Assembly: GCA_035048815.1 (NCBI GenBank)
Contig: JAUCBN010000034.1
Coordinates: 12,192,737 to 12,256,736, forward strand
DNA: 64,000 nt
Direction: 5' to 3'
From: Abelmoschus esculentus
Lineage: Eukaryota > Streptophyta > Magnoliopsida > Malvales > Malvaceae
Each line of letters starts with the position of its first letter. Positions within the stretch are counted from its first letter, which is position 1. The notes beneath the pieces were generated by a model. That model had not been told where the DNA came from. It did not search any database and was given only the letters and a program-made list of their open reading frames with translations. The translations under genes were made by a program, and so were the position numbers. Shown here piece after piece: positions 24,101 through 36,900 of the stretch.

Positions 24101-27100
24101 AGGGTGGTTATAGACATGAAAGAAGGAAGATAAAGAGACTGAGTGTCAGGAAACTGTCTTTGATCAAGGCAATTTCCAAACGTTAGGGCATTTCTCATTA
24201 ACTAGAAATTTTAAAAAAGGGAAGTTAATTGACCTAAACTTTTTGTCTTATATCAGAAAATGAGGGAAACAATTTTTCTGGATACAATTGTTAGACACCA
24301 AATACCAGAGAGGTGCCACCAAATTGCAGGTAAGTACACTAATAGGTCATACACCACTGCCAATCAACATGGGTTAACACGGAAGTGAGTCATGTCATAT
24401 ATCATCACATGTAATTCAAAACTGTAGATTATGGTACCATAACAACCTAAATATCTCACAGTAGCAGATTTTGTGTTGCGGGGAAACATAGTTATCAAGA
24501 TTAACTCCAAAATTCCTAGCTTACAGTAAAACTAGTAAAGTCGCAAGCACACAGCTTTATAATAAGATAGAAGCATACTTCTGTATTTGCCACTGTATGG
24601 CCAATCGATGGGCTTCCCAGCCCAGCCATAGATATAATATCACCAGCTCCTGCACTATCAATAAGAATCATGCTTGTACCCTTCTTTTTCATTAGCTTCA
24701 CAACCTACAAGAACAACATAGATCAGCATACAGTATTACTCAATATAAACTTGTAAGTACTTCTAAAGAACAACATACACTGATAAATGGCATGACTTTA
24801 GTATTACTTGAGATTAGAACAAGAAGATCAGCTTATACTCTTATAAATACTTAAGAGAATTTAGACCTAGAAGGAGAAATGTCTTACACTGTTTATGTTA
24901 ACCTACACTGATTTTAGGTGAGTATCTAAAATTTTCATAGAATTTAAAATTGTATAATCAAAGGCGATACAATTGATATTTGTTTTGGAAACTGAGAAAT
25001 GAGTGATTAGGGTAAATATTCTGAATTTGAAATTACACTCCCTTCCAACCTAAAAATATTGTATCACCGCCTTTTGAAAATCTGAAAGTTCCATGAAACC
25101 ATGCATCTATTAATCTCAAACAAGATACCATAAACCCATCCATCAACGCCATCCAACAATTTCTATGATCATTGAAGTCACATCTTGAGGTTTTGAAGTC
25201 TAGAGATGAAAAAGTAACATGTCGAGGAAAATAAAGATTGGAGAGAGTTGGAAGAAGGGATGAATTATGAACCATCAGCAGCACCGACCTTCACAAGAAA
25301 GGAGATGACAAAGGATGGTTTAAATGCTAATCTACTTGATTAAGAAACAGAGAGACAAAGAGAAGAAAAAAAAAGGAATGCCAAGGGTATAGAAAAGATA
25401 AAATTGTTAATGATGCTAGCCTAGTTTTTTCTAGTTCTCCTAGGTTACAAAGACTCTTCATTCACCCTAAAGTATACGCATCCAAACATGTCTAAACACA
25501 ATAAAAGTATGGTGGTACTACCCCAGTCCAGGTAAGGTACAAGTTCTCTAATCAGTTTATAAGGAAGTCCCCTTTAAAAATCTCTCATTCATATGCACCG
25601 TAAATACTAACTGGGAAACAAATTTTCTAACATCCATTTTTAGTCATTCCATGCATCTGATGAAAAACACTCTAAAAAGCATGTATTTTCAAGATTCCTA
25701 TTGGTGTTGCATATTAGGTTAGTAGCGAGTCCTTTGCAAAATGGATTACAAACTTGAATGAAAATTTTGGGTACAAGATCCTTTCACTATTACTGTCAAA
25801 AAGGTAGAGGAAAACACCAAGTAGACCATTGGACCATAAAAAGCAGTAGAAAAGTATAAAACCAGTTTTGATATAGCAAAGTTATTAACTCTAATAAATA
25901 TTAACATATTACAAAAATCAAAATTATCAGCATGTTTTAATTCCAACCTGCATACCAGGATTCAGGTAGACAATGAGCACTGGATTGCATCATTAACCAC
26001 AACCACATATCAATGACAAGCAAAAGCTCAAAGAAATATAAATTCAAATGTCTTATTTAGGTTATGATTTTAAGTCATACGTTTCCTCTACTTCCAATCA
26101 CAACCAGGCTACACAGAGCTACAAACCTTTCCTTCTTCAATTTTCTCAATGCCAGATTCGTTGCTTCGTAAACCATGTATTCTATCACCAACACTAACTA
26201 TTCCAGATGAAACACGTCCAGTCAAAATTCGCCCAAGATAAAAGTCTTTTTCCATCATGGAGACCTGAAATGATTATGTAAATAAGAAATTTACAGCATG
26301 AAACAACAGTGGAGAGAGAGAGAGAGAGAGATGAAAAAAAAAACATCTACAATTGTAGGACACCCAGATGGGTGCACAACCCCTCCCCTTCTCCTCTTTT
26401 CTCCCTCCTTTTCTCCTATTGCAGACATAGACATGTTTTTAATTGATCAATCAGCAACGAATACCAACCAGCATTTGGAAAGGTCCATCAAGGTTTGCTT
26501 TTGGTGGAGGAACATGCCTTACAATGGCATCAAGCAACTGTGACATATTATTTGCACCAGCAGGAGGATCTTTAGTAAAGGTTGAAGATGCCCAACCTTC
26601 TTTTGCAGAAGCATAGAGGACTGGAAAGTCGAGCTGTTCCTCTGCAATGAAAATATGAGGAAATTTATAAAAGTATACAAGTATCCCGGTTAGGAATGAG
26701 GCCAAAATTGACCAATCTGAAATAGGGTAATCATTGAACTTTTAATATTTCTATATTGCTTCACCTGTAGCACCAAGATTTGCGAAAAGATCAAATACTA
26801 GACTCTCAACTTCATTACATCTCTCCTCTGATACTGCATCATTAACAAAATGGCATAAGGTATAAAGATTCATTCATTTACATAGCAAAAAAAAGGGATA
26901 AAAATATCAAGATGGAAGTAATTCCCCACCAACAGATAAACGTTCTTGCAAAAATATAAAAATCATGAAATAACATTTCAGTTTCGGTAAAGATGAAAGC
27001 AAAAGTAACAATTAAATTTATACCAGATGGCCGGTCTACTTTGTTCAATAGAAGAAGTGGGCGTAGCCCATACTTCAAGGCCTTGGCAAGAACAAATTTT

Positions 27101-27890
27101 GTTTGTGCAAGTGGCCCCTCACCGGCATCAACAACTAATATTGCTCCTTCAACCATGCCAACAACCCGTTCAACCTGAAGATTTAGCAATATAAACAAGC
27201 ACAAACCAGTAAGTTGCATGCTTTAAATTTCAAAAGAGTGCAAATTATGCCCACTTATTTGCATTGTCAGCCAACGGTTTGTTGCTTTCCGCTAAATCAC
27301 TTTTGAATGATATGTAAAAAGAACATAAAAAGTGCTTGTCTAGATGATTAGTATGGTATCAAATTACAAACTTTTTTGTATCAATATATGTAAATTGCAG
27401 CTCACCTCACCACCAAAATCAGCATGTCCAGGTGTATCGACCATGTTTAACTCGTTTTCTTTCCATGAAATACTGGTGACCTGCAATTGTTCAATTGAAT
27501 CATTGAATACCCAATCAATATGCTACTTAAAGTTAGCTTCTTTTGGTATCATGTGAAGAGTATGAAGAAGAATAAATAAACCTTAGACGCAATGGTAATG
27601 CCACGTTCGCGCTCAAGGCTGATGGAGTCCATGGCTCGCTCATGGGGGATGTCTGCTCCACACTGCCTTAGCAGCCGATCCATGAGCGTGGTTTTCCCGT
27701 GGTCGACGTGCGCAATCACTGCCACGTTCCGAAGTCTACCGGGTTCCAAATATGCACTCGGATCCGTCGAGGCAGCGGCAGAGCCGGAGGAGAAACGGCG
27801 GCATAGGCGGGGGAGTGGGGCCAAGTGAGAGGAAAAGTATTTCTTAGAGGTGGAGGACAAGAGAGAGCGAAGGAGCATAGGACCCGCCAT
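15128..27890 (-). CDS. TypA/BipA-family translational GTPase, probably mitochondrial
   Basis: Nineteen exons, transcription order: 27890-27582, 27480-27406, 27174-27024, 26833-26765, 26641-26469, 26264-26127, 24704-24579, 23056-22958, 21856-21736, 21597-21534, 20409-20355, 20271-20147, 19257-19184, 17885-17836, 16388-16302, 16027-15977, 15892-15809, 15420-15370, 15211-15128. Phases agree throughout and give 661 aa. G-domain motifs are AHVDHGKTT (60-68), RGITI, DTPGH (118-122) and NKVD (172-175). EF-Tu-like domain 2, EF-G-like domains and the BipA-specific C-terminus ([25 protein letters not shown]) follow. The first 42 residues are Ser/Arg/Leu-rich with no acidic residue, like an organelle transit peptide. 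Family: ribosome-binding GTPases for organelle translation or ribosome assembly. It resembles the Arabidopsis At2g31060 type more than the plastid SVR3 type; the mitochondrial address is inferred. Confidence 0.94.
16556..17628. mobile_element. Decayed inverted-repeat transposon inside TypA intron 14
   Basis: The left end reads cctatgttgtactgatac. The right end, reverse-complemented, reads ccttatgtagttttgagtac. Both are followed by 'gtac', 'ggggac' and 'gagacgt' words characteristic of a widespread plant element whose ends start CTATGTTGC. The interior is AT-rich and non-coding. I could not find a clean target duplication. It lies wholly within the intron between exons 15 and 14 (coordinates 16389-17835). 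Confidence 0.5.
26312..26331. repeat. (GA)n microsatellite
   Basis: About ten uninterrupted GA units in TypA intron 5, between the exons at 26469-26641 and 26127-26264. Confidence 0.9.
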
Positions 27891-28850
27891 TTTCTGGTCT
27901 CAGCTTAAGGGTCGGAAATGGGTCTTCCAACCAACAATCAAGGGTTTCTCTTGGCTTTCGGGGGTTTAAGCTCCGCCGCTTGGGTTGGGCTTATGGTTTT
28001 TAACTTTGGCGGCAGTGAAGCTAAGGTCGCAAGATGTTTTGCCTTTTTAGGAGAAAATACCATGATAGTCCCTCAATTATATTTCGGATTGCATTTTAGT
28101 CCCATTACTGAAAAATAGCCAATTAGTCCTATACATATCAAACAACAGCAAAATAGTCATCCATCCATTATAATTTCCATCTATTTTGTTGTCAATTGTT
28201 GAGGGATTTTTTTATATTTTTTTTTTATAATTTATGTTTGGACCACTTAGTTTGGTAAAATTTTAGTTCTGAACTTTAGATAAAATATCAAACTGACCCT
28301 TAAATTCTCTTTACCTAACTTTTATCACATACTGTTTCGGTCACCTTTTTCGATCCTTGACGGCTCTGACCACCTTCGGCCACCTTCTTCGGCCTGCATT
28401 GATGTGTTTGTAGATTATGCAATCAAGTTTCTTTATGCAGTAATAAGTCAACAAGTTCAGTATTATTGCAAGATGCAGTTGGGTGAATGCCTCAAGACAA
28501 GATCAGCAAGTTTATGGGGATTTATTCGTGTTGCGCATTCTTGCTAGAAAATATGATTTAGCCACATGATTTCTTTGTTTTTTGTCCCTCTGGAGGTAAG
28601 CCTGTAGGCTCTTAGCTCAGGAAATCTTGTGGTGGTGAAAGGTTAAAAAGTGGACAGTTCATATTTTTAGCATCATTTTTCTAAGCTCATTTGCAGAGGA
28701 GTCAGAATTTCATGTAATAAGGTTTAAACTATCAAAAATTTATTTTAGAAACGTAGGGATGTAAAATTATAAGAGATTAGAGAATGCAGAATTAGATTAT
28801 CATTAAAAAATATAAAGAAAATAAATAATATATAAGGGAACTTAAAATTT
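27891..28850. other. TypA 5' flank and repeat-like region
   Basis: The first 100 bp upstream of the TypA start are GC-richer and probably hold its promoter and 5' UTR. From about 28043 to 28320 comes a stretch with words such as 'tagtccctcaatta', 'attttagtccc' and 'ttagtcctat'. These are typical of abundant dicot dispersed repeats; it resembles the ends of the element at 42199-42915. No gene is supported. Confidence 0.45.
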
Positions 28851-29283
28851 TTAGAGGGAAAAATCTCAGCAATATTGTGGATGGGAAAAATATTTCACAA
28901 AGTAGTGATGCTGCAGATTTATTTCCCGGAATATTGTGAATCCTACAGTGAAACGAAAATCAAGGTCAAAGGCCTCCGTCCTTAAACAGGGAATATCCAA
29001 AATCAAGGGATGAAGATGAGCCAAAAGGCTCCGTCTTTGAACAGTGTGATTTACTGTTGGAAGACGGAGCTTAAAGGTTCCGACTTTGCTGTGTTTTCTC
29101 TCTCCCTGGCAGACCCAACAAAGAATGCAAATTGTTTAAATATCAAAATTTTTGTTCAAAGACGACACCTTCTGACCCCGCTTTTAAAATCACTGTTAAT
29201 TTCATAATATTTTAAGAAATACGTCAATATTCATGGAAATATTTTTCCCATCCACAATATTTACAAGAATTTCCCCCTCCTCG
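28850..29283. mobile_element. Inverted-repeat element with 25-bp perfect arms
   Basis: Positions 28872-28896 and 29236-29260 are perfect reverse complements (arm begins atattgtggatgggaaaa). Complementarity continues outward with mismatches: gagggaaaaatctcagca on the left against the complement of the 'ttccccctc' side on the right. The interior has a repeated GC-richer theme, 'ggctccgtctttgaacag', also seen as 'cctccgtccttaaacag' and, inverted, 'gacggagctt'. It is about 430 bp with no transposase frame. The family is not identified. Confidence 0.65.
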
Positions 29284-30997
29284 CACCCATTGGTTCATCC
29301 CTGCTCAATTTTGGTGGTTTTTTTGCCCTGCATTTGACTCAAAACAATATGACTACTGAATATCTTTAAATCTAGAGATGTTAATAATGGCTTTTGACAA
29401 ACCAAGTATGCCTGGTGTAAACCTAGAATGAAGCACACTGGTTCATCTTCAGTCCATGGTGGACATTTTTAAGAGTTTTTTTCCTCAATTTTGAGGCCTA
29501 ATGCAGATGGGAAATATTGATTTTGTCTAGATGTTTGTTATGGTACATCTCGTTCTTGTTCTAGATATGATGAAGCATCAGTAGAATATAAGTCTTGCGG
29601 CAAAAGGACAGTGCTCTCCTTGGTGCTGGAGCACTTTGTGATGAGCTGAAACAAACTGAGACCCTATAAGTCTGAGTTGAAACATTTGTTGCAACATGTT
29701 TACCCTGAGTTTTGCACTCCTGTTGGTCATCTTAGAGAGGGCGGGTGACGAAGAAAGCTGAGGGAAAAAGGAAAAGTGTGAGGAGGTGTAGGGACAAGTA
29801 TTCGATCAAGTAAAATAAAATATTTTCAAGTTAGTTGAGTTGATGAATTCTATTTTATAATCATATACGATATACATATTTATTTGTTCACATTAACTAA
29901 ATTTCGACTCGCATCTTAGAAAGGTTGGACAAATATTATCTTTAAGACAGATTCAGCCTCCATTGCAAATAAAGTCAACTAGGGTGGACCAGACTTCTCA
30001 ACTTTTCAACCTTTGGTGTCCACGATTCGCTCCACACTTGAGAGTTTCGTAAATTGTCAGATCGCTTATGTACCTAGAGGGGTCAATAATGTAACCATTC
30101 ACTTGCATCTAGGGCAATGCGCACTTTATGTAATATTCACTTTAACTCCAATATGCCCGATTTTATAAGGGTTTTTGTAAACTCTAAGAGGTTTAATTCT
30201 CCTATTTAATAAAAATCTAGAGGTACTCTTTTCCTCAAAAAGGCTTCTAACTCTTTTTGAGTTAGAAGTGTTAAGTGTTAGAAATTTTTTAACAAGACCT
30301 TTTTCCGTAAAAATAAAATGCATGAAATGAGAGACTCAAATTAAACTTAAAAATTAATTCTTTAATTACTAATTTTTTATTCAAGTTCTATCTGAACCTG
30401 AAATCCAATTTCATCCTCGAGTTTTCATCTCAGCCTCGTTCAGATTTTATTAGATTCAAGTTCTATGTTATTGCAGAAGAATAAACGTTTAGAGAATTTG
30501 TAGAGTTTACTTTGGCTGTATTTTGATCACTGTGTTCTTGTCTTCAGGATGAGCAATCTAAGTTTGATATTTTTTTAAAGAACAAAAAATTATTATTGAA
30601 TCACATATTTGCTTAACAAAAAAAAGTTCCCTAATTCATCCACTTGGGTAAACCCTGGAAGAAACAAAGCACCTTGATATACACGAGTGTCACACAGCGA
30701 ATACATCGCAAAAATGACCAACCATCCCTGTAAATACAATGACCTCCAACGGGGTCAGAAAGCAATATAAACACAATCCCTGTTACTGTCTTGTGATTAA
30801 GCAAGATAAGACGGCAACGAGGACGGAAATTATCGATACAAAATGTAATTACAACTCAACATTGTTGCCTGTAAAGAATATTAGACCACTAAAGCCAGCT
30901 ACCCAACAAGTTAACTAGTTAAGCAAGAGGGGCATTTCTCGAATATATATTCTATACAATCTCAACAGCAGTGAATGAATCATGGTCCATGTATACC
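29284..30997. other. Intergenic region between the A9-domain gene and TypA
   Basis: There is no supported gene in this 1.7 kb. The part nearest 30998 probably contains the 3' UTR of the A9-domain gene, with less AT-rich sequence at about 30640-30990. Isolated open frames of 60-70 codons look random. Confidence 0.4.
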
Positions 30998-33900
30998 TTA
31001 CTTGTTAAAGAATAAACCTCTCTTCTTCCCTTTTCTTCTCTCACCAGCCTGCACAAGCTAATAAGAGAAATCAGCTTCTTATATTCCACTACATTCTTCT
31101 GAAAGCTAACAAACATTTCAATGGAACCCACAACTAATGGATCTCTAACTTCAACCACAGCCAAACTTCTAGAAAATAGAGAAACATGACAGTAGAGAAA
31201 GATTAAATGACAAAGTATGAAATCAAGGCAATAACCAAAAATTTAGATTAAATGACAAGACATTTTTCAAGAACTTATGTATGCAACCAAAGCAGAAGCT
31301 AAGAAATTCTATGTTAAGAAAATGAAAGAAATTGGAAAATCATGCTTGGATCACCGACCACCTGTCAAAATCAATATGATTCTTTCTGATGATATGAAAG
31401 AGATATCAGACTGGTTTTATTTTAAAATTTAACAATCAAACTGTAAGACAGTAACAAAAAGAATGATTTTCACACTTGAAGGTCAAAGTATATTCACAGA
31501 TCTAATATGTCGAAACTCGAAAGAGAAATAGTTTGAAGTTCCTGATCAGGATTAGGTTTCTATGCAGGTGTGTGCATGTGACCATAACAATTCCACACAC
31601 TTCTCGAAGTAAAACTACAAGTATAGAAAGTAGAGAGTAATACCCGTATACTAAATAATCTCAAGGTGAGCACAATTGTATCTCTTGAGCTGCAGAAATT
31701 AAATCCAAATTTAAATGAGTTTATACCTCTACACAGCCACCATGAATGAAAAATAAAGACAGTACAACTTTTCTAAAATATTGATGAAAAAAAATCTTGA
31801 AAATTAAAATAAGAAAGACACCAAAAGTTGGCAATAATTGGCATTATATATTAGAACAGAAGCTCGGTCACAGCCAAAACAATGTCCAGAATCACATAAA
31901 ACACTGTCATAGATGTTTACTTTGACAACAGATATACATACAACACTTTTGGACATCTACCCCTCAATCTTTAAATAAAATATGAAGAGGCATGCAGAAG
32001 CAGGTTTCCAAGGGCTTTTCAAAGTTTGCCTGAGCTTGTTCTTGTCCCCAGGATTTAATTAAGCACATTTCTAAAATGGACAGTAATTAAGAGCTTCAAT
32101 AGTTGGTAGTGCACAAATGAGTCCTATCTATAGGTAATCTATCTTTACAATAGAAAGTAGAACTGTAGAAGCATAATTTATATATTTTTTCTCTTTTAAA
32201 ATCAGTGATCCATTGGGAGTTGTTCTGAATAAGATCAGTGAACCTTTCTTTCATTAATATACAAGCCTTGCTACACTTTTAGGCATCCCATTCAAGGCAT
32301 TTTTAGCATAAATGCTTATAAGATGGATCTTTGTCTTCTCAGAGTGCTAAGATTCCATTTGGATAAATGCTTTGTCCTATTTAATCAGAACTCCATTTTC
32401 GAAGACATTTTCAGTGGATTGTCATCATTATAGTTTCATAAAGGAAATAACCTTAGGCATCATGTCTATGAAAACTACACAGGATTCTAGACTTCTTATT
32501 TTCCTTCTCTTGCTCTGTAATTCAGATCAGTAACCAATTCCGGTTTTAATTGACAAAAGGCTCTCATTTATTTCTTTAAACCCAAGATAAAGCTTTTTTC
32601 AAGCCATCAACAAGCAGGATCACCGAACAATAATATTTCAAGCACGGAATCCCAATTGCATTACACTAAGATTTTTACAGCTTAATAAAAGGTTTCCATA
32701 TGTAACTTTTCTTGATCAGTTAATCAACCCCAAATTTTCGGTTACACGATTCACACCGAAACTGTTGCATACCTTAAACCTCGAAATAAAATATTAGCCA
32801 GCCTGAGAGACTCCAAGAAAACCTATCCACTGTTGTCCTACCTCAATATTAATTTCAAATTTCCTAACCAAGATCTCCATTATAATTTAACTTTCTTCCA
32901 CCATGTTCTTCCTCTTTTACCCCCTTTATCTGTCTCTTCATCTATTGATATTCACTTAACTAAAGAGCAGCAGACGGCCAAAGATTAGTCCATTATAGTT
33001 ATTTAATAAAGACAATTCCATAATCATTTTTATACAAAATCTTTTTTTATAACTAGGTATAAATGATAGTAATCATACCTGTGCAACAATACCATAATCA
33101 TTACACAGATAAATTTAACAAGTAATCAACTGCAGTGGTTATTCATTATCATTCAGTTCGGAAGGAAAAAGTTGGAGGGTTTTACTCGGCAAACTCCGAA
33201 TGCAGAATACCACTGAGAGAAAAATGGTAAACATGAGTAGCTTAAATAGAGGATTTGAATTTTCATGCATGCACAAAAATGGACACGATAGAGAAAAGCG
33301 ATGGCGGAAGAGACTGAAAGAACCTTCCAGAATTGGGGAATAACATCTGTTTTCAGTCTATCATATTTCAAAGCAGTAGAGGATGGTAGAGTCGGACACG
33401 GGATCAATTTCAAATAAAGATGAGCCTATCAGTGCCATATGAGCCTCTATCGGAAGTGTACATCAAATTTTACCCCAAGTATGAGCCAATATACAAACAT
33501 CATCCAGATTTATTGAAGTTATTGGTCAACTTGGTCTTTGATATAACTCTCAAAATTGAAAGTGAAAATGTCAATCATACAAGGGCAATTGAGCAGTAGG
33601 CGCATTGGTCTTTGTAGGGCTGTAAACAAACCGAACGTTCGGTGAATCGTTCAGCGGGAAGTTCGTTTATGATCGTTTATTTATTAAACGAACGAACATG
33701 AACAAGATTTTTCGTTCGTTTAATTAAACGAACGAACACGAACAAAGGGCTCGTTCGTTCGTTTATGTTCGTGAACGTTCGGTAATTTGTTCGTTTATGT
33801 TCGTTTAAATTTATTCACATATATCTAAGGGTGAACATTAGATCATGTAAGTCGAGTCAAAAAAAATTGAGTTACTCGAGTTGAGAATTCTTATTTTATG

Positions 33901-36900
33901 ACTCGTTAAAAACTTCCTTATTATATATATAGGCCAAGGGTGTTCATTGTTCTGTTAAACCGAGTTAACGGTTTGAACCAAAACAAAATTGGTTAATAAG
34001 TTAAATTTTAGGTTTTGTCTAATAATTAAGAGTTTTTTAAATTTTAATTATTGATTAATTCGGTTTAAAAACAGTTAATTAGCTGAATTAATCCAAAATA
34101 TTAAATATTTAGCATATTATATATGTTATATATGCTCGTTCGTTTACGTTCGTTTATTTATGTTCATTTATGTTCGTTCATTTACATTCGCTTATGATCG
34201 TTCGTTTACGTTCGTTTATCATTTAAACGAACATGAACAAGCTACAATCCTTAACGAACGAACACGAACAAGAAAATTTGTGTTTGTTTATGTTCGTGTT
34301 CGTTCATTTGTTCGGTTAAAGTTAAACGAACGAGCATAAACACACCCTCGTTCGTGTTCGTTCGGTTTGTTTACAGCCCTAGGTCTTTGGGTTGCAAAAG
34401 GGAGTTAATCCCCTCCACCCCAAAATCAGAGCATAAAGACTTTCAGGATAAACTTCAAGTCCTAAACATCAAGGTGTCCCCTTGGGAGTTAGGACTATAA
34501 GAAAGTACTGTGCCTGCTTTTAGATAGTGTTATTTTTGTTTTCAGACATTATTCTCAAATATACTATGTTTATAGATGTGTAATCAACAATTATTTATTT
34601 ATCAACAAGAGAAACTTTGAACTTACTGGCTAATATCTTGAGAACTGCTGTCTGCTCGTAACACACGCTGGATACCATTTGAACCAATAATCATAAACTC
34701 TGTAGGCTCTTCAAATGTAATTTTAATCTAGAGAAAACCATAAATAATAAATACACAAAAAGATAACATAAATATGCAGGAATAAAAATAGAACACTTGT
34801 CATCTAATGCCTTAGGAGAAAATAATATATCAAATGCAGCCAAAATCAGTAACTTTAATTTCCAGCAGAAATCTACACATGGGAACAAATTAATATACAG
34901 AGGCAACTTTTTAATGCATGAAAGGATTACCATACTAAAAGGACGAGACATTCAGAATATGATGTGATACTTCATATAGCAAATATTAATTATTACTAGG
35001 ATCAGAAAATTTATCTCTAAGTCTATATTTTTAAGCTTTGAATAATCCTGGATCCCCATCGTTACAAAAATAAGATCTGTGGTGAGATTTGGTTTCCTGC
35101 AATGATCTGACTTTACAGTGAAAAGATAATTAAGAAGAGAAACCAGGGAAAGACAGCACTTTTCTTTGGTCCGTAAATTGAACAAAGGAAAACTTAGTAC
35201 GCTGAAGTATCTACGTATATGCTAATATGCATTACAACCTTAATGAAATGTTACTGCACATAGTGCTTAGAGCAATTCCTCACCAAAGAGGAAAGTCTTT
35301 GAAAGTTCCCTGATCATGAACTTTGCTTTTACAAATCGTTTGGAGTGATCATAAGAATAAAAGGAATATAGAGCATAAACATTGTGCAGAAACAGAGCAT
35401 CTAGATGAAAAGCTTAATGTTATGAAGGCTAGCTATTAAATCAAGAAACAGGTGTGAAGCTTTTGGGAGGTTTTGTCTTCTCTTTTCATCATTCAAAATC
35501 CCTATTTTCCTCAACGACCAAAATCAATTCAGATCTGAAAATTTCTTTTAATCAATACTTCAAAAGAGCAATCAAGCTATTAGCCAAAGTGCCAAACCTG
35601 AGTGGTAGGGTAAAACTTTTCAGAGACCACAGGACCATTGGGTCCAATACACTTGATACTGTAACCGTCTCTTTTAATGGTCAACGTAGCCGGTTCCCAT
35701 ATATCAAGATATCCTGTCTGTAATATAAAAAGACTTGAGAGGAATGACATTGAAACTAAATAAAATTACTAAGCACCAGAAAACTAAATGGAAGCATTAT
35801 CACATAATGGGTGCAATATAAACAAACCTACAAGTGCAGAAGTCATACCGTGAATGAAACTTTATATGAAGCTTGACCACTATGAAGAGTCTTCTCTATG
35901 TGGGCTTGCATCTCCAGATCTGTTAAAATTAAAGAGAAAATGGGGTGAGAAATAGTAGTTAACAAGGGATTAGGTAGAGATTCTATCTCAAATGATAAAA
36001 GGCACAGAAAATGTCCAAGAAAAAGCAACAAAAACTTAATCTGGTAAGTATAACGGGGATACAGGTAGAGATCCCTAGGTCATTAATTTCCAACACGCTG
36101 TTACCATCATTTTTTGTGGGACTCGGTTATCGCCATAGTCATGAGTCGTGACAGGCATACACGAAAGATTGGACAAAAAGAATAATGGACAGAGTGGACA
36201 GCGAACACAGATATTGTTATTGACCAACTATTGACAAAAGGGTCAACAAATTTGTCTTCGTTTATTTAGCACTCTTCACAGTCAAAGTACAGAATGAAAG
36301 AACAATAAATTGCTGTTACCATCAGCTAGAGGTTACTATGTTTTTCTCTGATCTCAGAAGATCTTATTTACATTCATTACAAATGAAAATGAAGCTACAG
36401 AAACATAAAGTATCAATACCACATACCACATTTGATCTTCTTGTGCTCATTGGCGAAGACCTTCACCAGCTCCCCCTGAGTTAAGATATAAAACAAGTTA
36501 TTCAAATTGGCAACGATAAGCAGATAGTGTCCCTGTTGCAAAGGAAGTGATGCCTTGAGCATATTACTACAGTATTCCATTAAAAAAATGTTAATTCCAA
36601 AATTTACAACAAATAATCATTATATTCATCTTTAAGACACCAATTACTCTTCAACCGTTGGCACCTCCTGATATCGTATGAGCATGGAAAACTTTACGCA
36701 TTTAGACCAATATAAATGGTGGGGTAAGAAGTCCTATGAGGCAAGGAATAAAAGAAAGCACATATGTTACAGTTGCCCTTGTGGCCAAGACAAGAAGTCA
36801 AAGGCACCAAAAAGTAGAAAGGAAACAAATAAGCTTTATTTTAGTAATATTATCGATTCGAATAACTATTTGAGCAAGTACTGTACTACATTAGAAGTCC

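Noticed and set aside
28381..28560. Possible gene relic downstream of 'cggccaccttcttcggcc'
   Set aside because: There is slightly higher complexity than the surroundings, but no frame resembles a known protein and no splice pattern is visible.
33615..34381. CRISPR-like regular repeats (gttcgttta array)
   Set aside because: The units are overlapping, unspaced and palindromic within a transposon in plant nuclear DNA, without unique spacers.
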